Below are positions 42,432 to 51,067 of a stretch of DNA of 64,000 nucleotides, piece by piece; position 1 is the first letter of the stretch, and each line of letters opens with the position of its first letter. Both the position numbers and the translations under genes were made by a program. The notes beneath the pieces were generated by a model. That model was not told the origin of the DNA. It ran no database searches and worked only from the letters and a program-made list of their open reading frames with translations. Location of the stretch: assembly GCA_000403275.2 (NCBI GenBank), contig KE159600.1, positions 579,708-643,707 of the forward strand, written 5' to 3'. This stretch comes from Lachnospiraceae bacterium 28-4. Lineage in GTDB: Bacteria > Bacillota > Clostridia > Lachnospirales > Lachnospiraceae.

Positions 42432-42671
42432 CTACCTCTTTCCTCTCGGTTTTCCCTGAATCTGGTAAATCAGATAATCCAGGCAGGAAATCCTTCTTTC
42501 ATCCTTGTGTACTCTTCCAAGCAGACATTCCCTCTGATGTTCCAACAGTTCCAACTGTTTCGCCTGTTGCCCCTTGTCAAACCATCCCATAAAATCCTGG
42601 ATCATCTCGGTTTCACATCCCGCATCCTCCAGATTCTGTATTACAGATTCCCTGCTTCCTGTGGCTATCAT
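42432..42671 (-). CDS. Small conserved protein of unknown function
   Basis: 79 residues, helical, starting MIATGSRESVIQNLEDAGC with KQLELLEHQRECLLGRVHKDER and CLDYLIYQIQ. I recall similar small proteins beside MerR/LysR-type regulators in Clostridia, with no assigned role. Probable leader of the unit containing the DUF3737 gene before decay. Confidence 0.65.
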   Translation of the reverse strand: MIATGSRESVIQNLEDAGCETEMIQDFMGWFDKGQQAKQLELLEHQRECLLGRVHKDERRISCLDYLIYQIQGKPRGKR

Positions 42672-42893
42672 ACCTGCATCCCCCTGACGTTTTTAATAAT
42701 TTTACTATAAGGCTATCTATAACAAATAGCAAATATTTAGATATGATTCATTTGTATAGTTGAAAACTATGGAAAGCTATGATAGAATCTTTTCAGGTCA
42801 ATCTGTTCTGCCGATTGGTTCCTATCCCCTAAAATACATAGGACATTCTTTCAACGTACGGCAGACAATAAACAGACAACAAGGAGCAGATAC

Positions 42894-43796
42894 ATGGAAA
42901 TACGGGTACTTCAATACTTTCTTGCCATTGCAAGAGAGCAAAGCATTATACGGGCCGCCGACTCCCTTCATCTCTCTCAGCCTACTCTTTCCACGCAGAT
43001 TAAAAATATGGAGGAGGAGCTTGGAAAGCAGCTGCTGATTCGCGGCACAAAGGGTTCCCGCAAGGTTACGCTGACAGAAGAGGGAATGATTCTCCGAAAA
43101 AGGGCGGAAGAAATCCTGGATTTGGTAAAGAAAACGAAAAACGAAATTATACTTTCTGACAATGTGATTATCGGAGATGTATGCATAGGCGCCGGAGAAA
43201 CAGATGGTGTCCGCCTGCTGGCAAAGGCTGCCGGAAAACTAAAAAAGCTGTATCCCGGAATCCATTACCACATTTCCAGCGGAAATGCTGTATTTGTCAG
43301 GGAGCAGCTGGATAAAGGATTGATTGATTTCGGAATTATATTTGGAACACCTGATCTGACCAAATACGAAGCATTAAAACTTCCGGCAAAAGATGTCTGG
43401 GGCGTTCTGATGCCAAAGGATTCTCCCCTGGCTGAAAAAGAATTCATTTCCCCCGAAGACCTGTGGGGACAGCCACTGCTGATATCCCAACAGGAAGCAG
43501 CTGGCGGAGAACTTGTCCAGTGGATGAAACGCAGTATATCGGAACTGGATATTGTTATGACTTACAATCTGCTGTTCAATGCCTCGCTTCTTGTGGAAGA
43601 GGGACTGGGGTACGCAATCTGCTTTGACCGAATCATCAATACTTCCGGTGACAGCAGACTCTGTTTCCGCCCCCTGTACCCTACCATCGAGATTGAAATG
43701 TATATGATCTGGAAGAAATATCAGGTTTTTTCCAAACCTGCGGAAAAGTTCTTGTTAATGATGCAGGAAAATATAAACATGATACCTCCTTTGTAA
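42894..43796 (+). CDS. LysR-family transcriptional regulator
   Basis: 300 residues: HTH (LQYFLAIAREQSIIRAADSL, SQPTLSTQIKNMEEELGKQL) and a periplasmic-binding-like effector domain. Divergent from the small-protein/MATE/DUF3737 unit, which is its likely target. Short palindromic sequence around CTATCTATAACAAATAG at 42712-42728 could be its site. Confidence 0.9.
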   Translation: MEIRVLQYFLAIAREQSIIRAADSLHLSQPTLSTQIKNMEEELGKQLLIRGTKGSRKVTLTEEGMILRKRAEEILDLVKKTKNEIILSDNVIIGDVCIGAGETDGVRLLAKAAGKLKKLYPGIHYHISSGNAVFVREQLDKGLIDFGIIFGTPDLTKYEALKLPAKDVWGVLMPKDSPLAEKEFISPEDLWGQPLLISQQEAAGGELVQWMKRSISELDIVMTYNLLFNASLLVEEGLGYAICFDRIINTSGDSRLCFRPLYPTIEIEMYMIWKKYQVFSKPAEKFLLMMQENINMIPPL

Positions 43797-43880
43797 AATA
43801 CATTATTTGGAATAATACAAAAAAAGGAAACAAATGCGGATAGCCCTCACATTTTCTGAAAAAATTGATTCCAGTTCCAA

Positions 43881-44723
43881 TCAGACCAAAAACTCCCTTA
43901 AAAGCTCTTCCAGTTCTTCCGCCTCCTGATGGGAAAATACCGCCGCCTTCTCTTCCCCTTCCTCTACGTTTCCGCCATCCCCTTTTTCCTGTTCCGCAGG
44001 GTGCGCAAAAGCTGTTATTTTTGCAGGATCCGCTTCTCCCCTTTCCGCAGAAAGACCAATCCCCTCTCTGAGCGACTTTTTCTTTTCCTTTTCATCCACC
44101 GCTTTCTTTTCTTTTTTCTTTCCTTCTTTTTTATCTTTCTTCACCTTAGACGCGCTCAGAGTTTCGCCCGTCAGTTCTTCCCAGTCGATATCCGACTGTT
44201 TCAACTTATTCGCCATATGATTTTCCAGATAATCTACCAGATTTATTTTCAGCCGTTCTTTTTTTCCTGCAATATCCACCAGCCCCGTTATCGAAAAATA
44301 TACATATAATCCAAGAAAACTGACAACATAATAAGGAAGTATCCTTCCCACGGTTTCGCCCTGCGTGATCTCGTAACATGCCCCCGCTCCTGCCGCGACT
44401 ACAGAAAGCAGAACAAACTGGCCCGCCAGGTGATGCAGCCCTGTCATGGATATGCCGAGAAACGATATTTTTGATATGGACTTGTCCACAAAAACGGAAA
44501 TATTGGAAACCTCGCCGCTCAACTGGTAACAATTAATAAATTTTAATTTACATTGTTTTAAAAATTTACTTTTAGCCGTGGATATATGATCCGTTTCCTT
44601 TATTAACCGCAGATATATCACACCGATCGTTATCTGGCATATTATGCTTAATAATAAAAATGCCAGGAAAACGCAGCTTAAAATCCTTTGTTCCATATAC
44701 ACCATAAAAATACCTTCAAGCAT
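43881..44723 (-). CDS. Membrane protein with long charged C-terminal tail
   Basis: 280 residues. Start chosen at MLEGIFMVYMEQRI because GGGAGGT is 7 nt before it. One N-terminal membrane helix, a soluble stretch, two further helices (GQFVLLSVVAAGAGACYEI; ILPYYVVSFLGLYVYFSI), and a Lys/Glu-rich tail (VKKDKKEGKKKEKKAVDEK). No family recognised. The tail suggests a cytosolic interaction region. Confidence 0.7.
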   Translation of the reverse strand: MLEGIFMVYMEQRILSCVFLAFLLLSIICQITIGVIYLRLIKETDHISTAKSKFLKQCKLKFINCYQLSGEVSNISVFVDKSISKISFLGISMTGLHHLAGQFVLLSVVAAGAGACYEITQGETVGRILPYYVVSFLGLYVYFSITGLVDIAGKKERLKINLVDYLENHMANKLKQSDIDWEELTGETLSASKVKKDKKEGKKKEKKAVDEKEKKKSLREGIGLSAERGEADPAKITAFAHPAEQEKGDGGNVEEGEEKAAVFSHQEAEELEELLREFLV

Positions 44724-44911
44724 ATGCGTACCTCCCATCCTGATTTTAATATTATAAACAAAACCCGTTTATATCTCAATATTCCGAAGGGTGTAAGGCA
44801 TTTGCAAATTTCGACAGATTATACGATACTACTGGTAAAATCATACCGGTTCTGGTATAATATTTGTGCTTCAACCTGACTCTACAGGCAAGCGGAAATG
44901 GAGGATCTTGT

Positions 44912-45148
44912 ATGAAATACCAACCCAAAGGCGTTTGTTCGACATCAATAGACATTCATTTGGATAACGGCATTATCCGTTCGGTTTCTTTTACAGGGGG
45001 ATGCAATGGCAATTTACAAGGTATCTCAAAACTGGTAGAAGGCATGGATGCGAAAGAAGCCATCGAGAGGCTCAAAGGCATCCGCTGCGGATTTAAGTCC
45101 ACTTCCTGCCCCGACCAGTTGGCACAGGCATTAGAAACCATGATCTGA
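44912..45148 (+). CDS. TSCPD domain protein (TIGR03905 type)
   Basis: 78 residues: YQPKGVCSTSIDIHLDNGII, FTGGCNGNLQGISKLVEGM and STSCPDQLAQAL. The TSCPD motif occurs at the end of vitamin B12-dependent ribonucleotide reductases and as this stand-alone family. The Cys residues suggest metal or redox function; role unknown. GGAGG precedes the ATG. Confidence 0.88.
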   Translation: MKYQPKGVCSTSIDIHLDNGIIRSVSFTGGCNGNLQGISKLVEGMDAKEAIERLKGIRCGFKSTSCPDQLAQALETMI

Positions 45149-45210
45149 AATTTTTATTTATGAAAGTCAATAAAGTTTAATGAAGATAGGAATCTGGAGG
45201 CAAATGATTG

Positions 45211-46293
45211 ATGGCAAAAAAAATCGTTCTTACTGGTGGTGGAACAGCCGGCCATGTTACTCCCAACATCGCTTTAATACCAAGGCTCAAAGAACTGGAT
45301 TATGAAATATATTATATAGGCTCATATGACGGCATCGAAAAGAAATTGATTTCCGACTACCGTATTCCTTATTACGGTATTGCCACCGGCAAATTCCGCA
45401 GATATTTCGATCCCAAAAACTTTACAGATCCCTTCCGCGTTATGAAAGGTTATGGGGAAGCGAGAAAATATTTAAAGCAGATCAAACCGGATATCGTTTT
45501 TTCCAAAGGCGGTTTTGTCAGCGTTCCCGTTGTACGGGCAGCGGCCTCCCTGGAAATCCCATGCATTATCCATGAGTCCGATATGACGCCCGGATTAGCA
45601 AATAAACTTTGTATTCCCGTCGCGCAAAAAATATGCTGCAATTTCCCGGAAACCGTCCCCATGCTTCCCGAAGGGAAAGCCGTTCTCACAGGCTCGCCCA
45701 TCAGGGAAGAACTATCCAAAGGCAACAAGATTGCCGCTTATGATATGTGCAATTTCACTTCCAACAAGCCCGTCATTATGGTGATCGGCGGCAGCCTGGG
45801 AGCCGAAGCCATTAACAAAACAGTGCGCGATGCCCTTCCCCAGCTTTTGGAAGATTTCCAAATCGTTCATATCTGTGGCAAAGATAAGGTGGATAACCTG
45901 ATGTTGCAGATTGAAGGTTATAAACAATTTGAATATCTGAAATCGGAATTAAAAGATGTTTTTGCCATGGCCGACATCGTCATATCCAGAGCCGGCGCCA
46001 ATTCCATCTGCGAACTGCTTGCCCTGAAAAAGCCCAATCTGCTCATTCCGCTCTCGGCGCACAGCAGCCGGGGCGATCAGATTTTAAATGCCAAATCCTT
46101 TGAATCACAGGGATTCAGCCTGATTATTGACGAAGATTACCTGACGGAAGATCTTTTAGTTGAAAAAGCACACGAGCTTTATTTCACAAGGCAGACTTAT
46201 ATTGATGCCATGAGCAGAAGCAGCCAGCTTAACTCGGTTCGGACGATCACGGATCTGTTGGAAGAAACCTTGGGAAAAGGGGAGAATAAATGA
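45211..46293 (+). CDS. murG: MurG-type UDP-GlcNAc glycosyltransferase (paralogue)
   Basis: 360 residues. MAKKIVLTGGGTAGHVTPNIA, FSKGGFVSVPVV, IIHESDMTPGLANKL and VIGGSLGAEAINK are MurG signatures; MurG adds GlcNAc to lipid I at the inner membrane face. Not surrounded by the usual mur/fts cluster, so it may be a secondary copy or a related transferase. The gene is coupled to the next one by an ATGA overlap. Confidence 0.9.
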   Translation: MAKKIVLTGGGTAGHVTPNIALIPRLKELDYEIYYIGSYDGIEKKLISDYRIPYYGIATGKFRRYFDPKNFTDPFRVMKGYGEARKYLKQIKPDIVFSKGGFVSVPVVRAAASLEIPCIIHESDMTPGLANKLCIPVAQKICCNFPETVPMLPEGKAVLTGSPIREELSKGNKIAAYDMCNFTSNKPVIMVIGGSLGAEAINKTVRDALPQLLEDFQIVHICGKDKVDNLMLQIEGYKQFEYLKSELKDVFAMADIVISRAGANSICELLALKKPNLLIPLSAHSSRGDQILNAKSFESQGFSLIIDEDYLTEDLLVEKAHELYFTRQTYIDAMSRSSQLNSVRTITDLLEETLGKGENK

Positions 46294-46964
46294 ATTTTTT
46301 ATTTGCCTTTATTCCCCGGAGAATCAGTAACAAAACGGTCATTGCTTTCTACGAACTGCTGCGAAAAATACAAAAATTCCAAAAAGCATCCTGGCGGGAA
46401 CATCTTTTTATCAACCAAAAAGCTTTTTCCGGCCACTTGAACGCCATTTCGAAAAACAAAGGTTACATTGAAGACCAAAACAGCTACACCGATATGCCTT
46501 ACGGCAAAGCAACCATGCAATATTCGGGCTGCGAAATTTTTGCAGTATATAACGCTGCCTATAGTCTGCTGGCGCATCCTCTTATGGATCTGCCGGAACT
46601 GATTTCCTTCTTTGAAAAAGACGGAATGGCTCTTGGAGGGAAATTCGGCACATCCCCCAAAGCTCTCCGGGATTTTCTGGAGTCAAAGGGATTTACCACT
46701 TTTTTCAGCACAATGGAAAAAGACTTCGATACGCTGGCAGCCGCATATCCAAGTCTTATATTCACTATGTATAACGATAAAAACGACATCCGAAAAGAAA
46801 TCCATACCATACATATTTCAAAAAGTAATGATCAATACACTGCCCATAATGTATATTGTAACGGTACAACGGTCGGCCCCTGCCCAAGCTTTCAAGAATT
46901 AATCAAAAGCATTAACTACGGCAAGGCAAAAGGAATCTCCTTAATAGGCATTCGGAAGTCTTAA
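46290..46964 (+). CDS. C39-like papain-fold protein coupled to MurG
   Basis: 224 residues. A central QYSGCEIFAVYNAAYSLL puts a Cys at the start of a helix, as in papain-type nucleophiles, followed by GGKFGTSPKALRDFLESKGF and a later IHTIHISKSN as a possible His segment. This pattern fits C39-like domains. No signal peptide is clear. The 4-bp overlap with the MurG gene implies joint function, perhaps in wall-precursor handling. Confidence 0.6.
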   Translation: MNFLFAFIPRRISNKTVIAFYELLRKIQKFQKASWREHLFINQKAFSGHLNAISKNKGYIEDQNSYTDMPYGKATMQYSGCEIFAVYNAAYSLLAHPLMDLPELISFFEKDGMALGGKFGTSPKALRDFLESKGFTTFFSTMEKDFDTLAAAYPSLIFTMYNDKNDIRKEIHTIHISKSNDQYTAHNVYCNGTTVGPCPSFQELIKSINYGKAKGISLIGIRKS

Positions 46965-47034
46965 TTCTTTTTTCTTAATGCCTTTCTTATTTTTTCCTTT
47001 GTTTTATTTCAAACTTCATTTACTTCGTTTTATC

Positions 47035-48141
47035 TTATATTTCAATCAACTCATATTCCGCATTGCCAATTCCGATCTTCTCCGCATGTTCTATCATAGA
47101 CCTCCAATTTGTCTGGGGCGCGGAATCTATAAAATGATCATGATGTACATGGGGCATGCGATCCAGCTGACTATTGGCAATGACAGGCTGTTTATTCACC
47201 GCATCGGCGCAAGCCACATCCAATGCCACGGGATCGAAAGACGCAAACATACCAACGTCAGGCACGATAGGTATATCGTTTTCCGCATGGCAGTCGCAGT
47301 TCGGAGATACATCCACCACCAGACTGATATGGAAATGAGGACGGCCCTGCACCACTGCCTTGCTGTATTCCGCAATCTTCCTGTTCAAAATATCATTGGA
47401 CTCATCCGCTGCAGGTTCTACCGCATCCATAGGACAAACACCGATGCAGCGCCCGCAGCCCACGCATTTAGCCTGATCTATGTATGCCTTTTTGCCCGAT
47501 ATCGACGGAGCGTCATGGGCACATATTTTTATGCAGCGCCCGCAGCCGATGCACTCCTCCTTGTTGACCTGCGGCTTTCCGGCGCTGTGCATCTCCATCT
47601 TGCCGGCTCTGGAACCGCAGCCCATGCCGATATTCTTAAGCGCTCCGCCAAAGCCGGTAGCTTCATGGCCTTTAAAATGGTTTAACGTAATAAAAATATC
47701 CGCATCCATCACCGCTCTGCCGATTTTTGCTTCTTTTACATATTCCCCGCCTTCTACCGGAACCAGCACATCGTCCGTCCCTTTCAGGCCGTCTGCAATG
47801 ATCACGTGGCATCCTGTGGAAAAAGGTGAAAAACCGTTTTCATAAGCGGCGTCCATATGATCCAGCGCATTTTTCCTGCCGCCCACATACAACGTATTGC
47901 AGTCCGTAAGGAATGCCTTGCCCCCCAGCTCCTGGATTACTCTCACCACGACCGCCGCATAATTCGGCCTGAGATATGCCAGATTTCCAGGTTCACCAAA
48001 GTGAATCTTAATCGCTGCGTACTTTTTCTTAAAATCAATCTCCTTAATACCTGCCGTTTTTATTAATCTCTCCAGCTTTTGTGGAAGATTCTCCGTAAAC
48101 GACGTCTTCATATTTGCATAATATACTTTTGATACTGCCAT
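47035..48141 (-). CDS. DUF362 protein with two [4Fe-4S] ferredoxin motifs
   Basis: 368 residues from MAVSKVYYANMKTSF (GGAGG upstream). DUF362 region with KIHFGEPGNLAYLRPNYAA and HFKGHEATGFGGALKNIGMG, into which a double ferredoxin domain is placed: CIGCGRCIKIC and CVGCGRCIGVCP. Probably an electron-transfer or iron-sulfur oxidoreductase; often annotated as a ferredoxin-like protein of unknown partner. Confidence 0.9.
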   Translation of the reverse strand: MAVSKVYYANMKTSFTENLPQKLERLIKTAGIKEIDFKKKYAAIKIHFGEPGNLAYLRPNYAAVVVRVIQELGGKAFLTDCNTLYVGGRKNALDHMDAAYENGFSPFSTGCHVIIADGLKGTDDVLVPVEGGEYVKEAKIGRAVMDADIFITLNHFKGHEATGFGGALKNIGMGCGSRAGKMEMHSAGKPQVNKEECIGCGRCIKICAHDAPSISGKKAYIDQAKCVGCGRCIGVCPMDAVEPAADESNDILNRKIAEYSKAVVQGRPHFHISLVVDVSPNCDCHAENDIPIVPDVGMFASFDPVALDVACADAVNKQPVIANSQLDRMPHVHHDHFIDSAPQTNWRSMIEHAEKIGIGNAEYELIEI

Positions 48142-48178
48142 ATATTCCTCCATTCCGCCCTACAGGGCAATTTTATTC

Positions 48179-48844
48179 TTACCCTTCGTTTTTATTATTA
48201 TTTTTCATATAATCCAACACATCCAACAAGGAATAGAACTTGCCATAAAGCATCGCTTCGATTTCAGGCGTGGGTTCTATCAGATCCGGCACCATCACCG
48301 GTTTCATTCCCGCCCGATATGCCGAACGAACCCCGTTATGGGAATCTTCAATAGCGACGACATTTGTCGGCGTAACCCCCAGCTCTTCACATGCCTTCAA
48401 ATAAATATCAGGATCAGGCTTGCTATGCTCTACCATATCACCCGTAATCACCGCGCGAAAATATTTTTCCAGCCCTGTTTCCTTCAAATGCCCCATGACG
48501 CTTTCCTTGCTGCTGGAAGAAGCCATACCAATAATATAACCATTTTCTTTCAAATACTCCAAGATTTCCCTTACCCCTTCTTTTACGGGAGTTCCTTCCT
48601 CTAACAAACGTTTTTTCATAAGAATATGCACCGTTTCGGTAAATTCATCAAAAGGAAAATCTTCTCCATAGAGATCGTACATCAGAGCTTCCGCATCATT
48701 CCGATTCAAACCGATACACCCTCTGATGCCTTCGCTCAAATCGCCAAGCCCCATTGCCTCTCCGATTTCCTCCCAGCATTCATAGCTGATCCGTTCCGTA
48801 TCGAACAATACTCCGTCCATATCGAATATAATTGCATTTGTCAT
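48179..48844 (-). CDS. HAD-family phosphatase (beta-phosphoglucomutase-like)
   Basis: 221 residues from MTNAIIFDMDGVLFDTERIS: the HAD nucleophile motif DMDG, later MASSSSKESV (motif II Ser), KPDPDIYLKA (Lys) and IEDSHNGVRSA (acidic motif). Cap type C1. Dephosphorylates or isomerises a small sugar phosphate; substrate not evident. The start at 48844 begins directly at the HAD motif; a longer start at 48877 is possible. Confidence 0.88.
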   Translation of the reverse strand: MTNAIIFDMDGVLFDTERISYECWEEIGEAMGLGDLSEGIRGCIGLNRNDAEALMYDLYGEDFPFDEFTETVHILMKKRLLEEGTPVKEGVREILEYLKENGYIIGMASSSSKESVMGHLKETGLEKYFRAVITGDMVEHSKPDPDIYLKACEELGVTPTNVVAIEDSHNGVRSAYRAGMKPVMVPDLIEPTPEIEAMLYGKFYSLLDVLDYMKNNNKNEG

Positions 48845-49006
48845 GGTATGCTCACGCCTTTCCCTTATGTAAGTCATTATAATTATATATAAGCCCTATA
48901 CTGATTTTCATCTGTAAAGGGCATAGCATCATTATAACCTATGAAATTATTGGAGGCAATAGGTATTTCATCAAGTAACTTTTTAAAACCAGTCCTCCGT
49001 ATTCGT

Positions 49007-49462
49007 TTAATCCTTATAATAGTCCAACATATATTCATAAATGTTTCTGGTCTGTTCTTCATCTCCCCATGACAAAGGGTCATCCGCATAGCATAGAGTC
49101 CAAAATGGTTCTATGTTCTGAATGTTCCCAGGCAGACTTTCCCATAAATGATACATCCGACTTGCAAAACATTTTATATCCGAACAATTTACATAAACCG
49201 CCTTTAATTTACTTATTAAAATTCTGCCACACCGTTCAATCTCAAGATTATTGTAATCAATATTTGTTCTTATGTAAATAATGGCTTTTTTTATGTCTGT
49301 TTCCCATTCTAAATAAAGCAAATCTTCGTTTTCGGGATCGTTGAGAAATAATTCATCAAGCCGTTTGCTGTATTCGTTTTCTGTTACTAAATCCTCGTAA
49401 AGCAAAATCGCATAAACTAACAACTCCTCCACAATAGTATTCCCTGCCCTTCGATTTATCAT
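49007..49462 (-). CDS. Small acidic protein, immunity-like
   Basis: 151 residues, acidic and helical, with ELLVYAILLYEDLVTENEYS, LLYLEWETDIKKAIIYIRTN and a Trp/Asp-rich end (FWTLCYADDPLSWGDEEQTR). Such proteins often neutralise polymorphic toxins, but no toxin gene is adjacent. A 120-bp open stretch after its stop (to 48883) in a different frame could be a remnant of something further. Identity uncertain. Confidence 0.45.
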   Translation of the reverse strand: MINRRAGNTIVEELLVYAILLYEDLVTENEYSKRLDELFLNDPENEDLLYLEWETDIKKAIIYIRTNIDYNNLEIERCGRILISKLKAVYVNCSDIKCFASRMYHLWESLPGNIQNIEPFWTLCYADDPLSWGDEEQTRNIYEYMLDYYKD

Positions 49463-49496
49463 CCTGTTTTTTTCATTTTATCATAATCCCAAGGGC

Positions 49497-49691
49497 ATGA
49501 AAATAGAGAGAAAAGCTCAACCTTCATGTGGGTTCTTTTATATACTCGCCCGAAAGGAAACGGACACACAGAGCGCATATGAGATTTACCGGGAGATCAT
49601 CAAGGACAATATCTCTTACGACATTCTCATGCAGAATATGAAGTTTGACGGGGACAGGCTATTCCCTATTGTTTTCACCCCAGACACATAA
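49497..49691 (+). pseudogene. RepA/DUF6017-type fragment from an integrative element
   Basis: ETDTQSAYEIYREIIKDNIS then YDILMQNMKFDGDRL resembles the linker and C-terminal DUF6017 module of replication initiators on conjugative elements. No start motif and cut off by the HxlR gene. Another trace of an element. Confidence 0.45.
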
Positions 49692-49991
49692 CTGATCCAA
49701 AACATCCATCAAGGACCTGCCCCTGTCACTCAGACTGTATTCCACCTTTGGCGGTATCTGTGGATATTCTTTTCTGATAATAAGCCGGTCCGCCTCCAGC
49801 TCTTTCAGATTGCTGCTGAGTGTTTTGTCTGACACATTTTTCAGATACCGTTTTAACTCATTGAACCTGACAACGCCAAACTCCATCAGGCAGTAAAGGA
49901 TGACCATTTTGTGCTTGCCAGATATCAGGGACAGCGTATAACTGAACCCCGTATCCTCAAAATTCGCCTCGCCAATATAATTCTTTATCAT
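49659..49991 (-). CDS. HxlR-family transcriptional regulator
   Basis: 110 residues, winged helix: LSLISGKHKMVILYCLMEFG, VRFNELKRYLKNVSDKTLSS and YPQIPPKVEYSLSDRGRSL, all typical HxlR. Usually senses redox or toxic electrophiles. It is divergent from a flavin reductase gene, its probable target, with a 25-bp palindrome in between. Confidence 0.9.
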   Translation of the reverse strand: MIKNYIGEANFEDTGFSYTLSLISGKHKMVILYCLMEFGVVRFNELKRYLKNVSDKTLSSNLKELEADRLIIRKEYPQIPPKVEYSLSDRGRSLMDVLDQLCVWGENNRE

Positions 49992-50094
49992 CTTACGCTT
50001 TCCTTTAAGATAGTACTTGTATTTTTCCTGTTACCTGCTACAATTATATGCACAAACGCTGGTTCTGTCAATCCCATATAGAAACGAGGTAATA

Positions 50095-50119
50095 GATTGA
50101 AAATTAAAAATTTTCAATC
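50095..50119. promoter_or_regulatory. 25-bp perfect palindrome between hxlR and the flavin reductase gene
   Basis: GATTGAAAATT, three A, AATTTTCAATC: 11-bp perfect arms. Either the HxlR operator or a hairpin in the leader of the flavin reductase transcript. Confidence 0.65.
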
Positions 50120-50120
50120 C

Positions 50121-50175
50121 CAAGTTTGTGTCTGCGCGGCATCTACAAACTTGATATACGCAAAAAGCCGCGCAG
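50121..50175 (+). ncRNA. Pseudoknot-like leader element before the flavin reductase gene
   Basis: Two perfect 9-bp inverted repeats interleave: CAAGTTTGT (50121-50129) with ACAAACTTG (50145-50153), and CTGCGCGGC (50132-50140) with GCCGCGCAG (50167-50175). This order (5'A, 5'B, 3'A, 3'B) is an H-type pseudoknot or a pair of alternative hairpins. The second stem ends 4 nt before the GGAG of the gene at 50190. It may control translation, or be a palindromic repeat that inserted here. Confidence 0.5.
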
Positions 50176-50189
50176 AAATGGAGTAAACA

Positions 50190-50756
50190 ATGAGAAAAAA
50201 ACTCAGCATAACAGAAGGCATCTTCCCGATGCCGGTCTTAATGGTAGCAACCTACAATGAAGACGGCAGCGTGAATGTCATGAACGCTGCCTGGGGTACC
50301 ATGCAGGAAAGAGGCAATGTCGCCCTCAATCTGACGGAAACGCACAAGACCGTAAAAAATATCAAGGCAAGGGGCGCTTTTACGGTAAGCATCGCTGACG
50401 CAGCCCATGTGGTGGAAGCTGACTATTTCGGTGTTGAATCCGGCAACCGGGTTGCAGGAAAATTCGAGAACAGCGGCCTGACCGCAAGTAAAGCAGAAAC
50501 CGTAGACGCCCCTGTCATTAATGAATTCCCTCTCTGTCTTGAATGTGAGTTTATTGAATACCAGGACGGGGAATATGGATGCGGCGTCATCGGCAGAGTG
50601 GTAAATGTCACAGCAGACGAAAATGTCATGGCCGGTGACAAAGTCGATATGTCCCTGGTAAACGCAATCGCCTTTGATCCTTATACACATGGCTACTATA
50701 AGGTGACCGAAAGGATAGGGGAAGCATTCAAAGACGGCTTACAGCTCAAAAAATAA
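50190..50756 (+). CDS. Flavin reductase family protein
   Basis: 188 residues: MPVLMVATYNEDGSVNVMNA, ERGNVALNLTETHKTVKNI and FTVSIADAAHVVEADYFGVE are the FMN-binding split-barrel motifs of the flavin reductase (flavoredoxin) family. Likely FMN-dependent electron transfer or FMN reductase. Probable HxlR target; terminated at 50769-50803. Confidence 0.9.
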   Translation: MRKKLSITEGIFPMPVLMVATYNEDGSVNVMNAAWGTMQERGNVALNLTETHKTVKNIKARGAFTVSIADAAHVVEADYFGVESGNRVAGKFENSGLTASKAETVDAPVINEFPLCLECEFIEYQDGEYGCGVIGRVVNVTADENVMAGDKVDMSLVNAIAFDPYTHGYYKVTERIGEAFKDGLQLKK

Positions 50757-50768
50757 TACTGATGCGAC

Positions 50769-50803
50769 ACAGGGATTCCCAGAAATGGGGACTCCTGTTT
50801 TGT
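50769..50803 (+). terminator. Terminator of the flavin reductase gene
   Basis: ACAGGGATTCCC pairs with GGGGACTCCTGT across a short loop (a mismatch and a bulge) and is followed by TTTTGTTT. Confidence 0.7.
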
Positions 50804-50809
50804 TTCATT

Positions 50810-51028
50810 TTATTTCAGGAAACTGTCTAATGCTATGGAAAAGCTGCAGAAAACCCATTCACTTTCAGCAAGCAGCGCAATATCATCCTCCGCTTGCACC
50901 GTTTTCCCGTCCGCCTCAAAGCCGGAGGACACCCAATATAAGTGCCGATACGGATAATATTTGTGCCCTCCTGCATAGCATTTTTTGCCCTCGTAACAGA
51001 GTCCAAGACCATAACCGTTTTCTGTCAT
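50810..51028 (-). CDS. Short protein or gene remnant of unknown function
   Basis: 72 codons: MTENGYGLGLCYEGKKCYAG, HKYYPYRHLYWVSSGFEADG, VQAEDDIALLAESEWVF. The composition looks protein-like, but there is no clear ribosome-binding site and no family match. May be the end of a lost gene. Confidence 0.35.
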   Translation of the reverse strand: MTENGYGLGLCYEGKKCYAGGHKYYPYRHLYWVSSGFEADGKTVQAEDDIALLAESEWVFCSFSIALDSFLK

Positions 51029-51067
51029 AGCCTTTTAAGGATTGAGAAAGTCCCTTTGTTTAACTTG

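Noticed and set aside
46978-47685. 235-codon plus-strand frame downstream of the C39-like gene
   Set aside because: Antisense to the DUF362 ferredoxin gene with its four-Cys clusters; no supporting features.
48883-49002. Possible small gene after the immunity-like gene
   Set aside because: Open frame is short, overlaps the end of the previous gene and has no ribosome-binding site or family resemblance.
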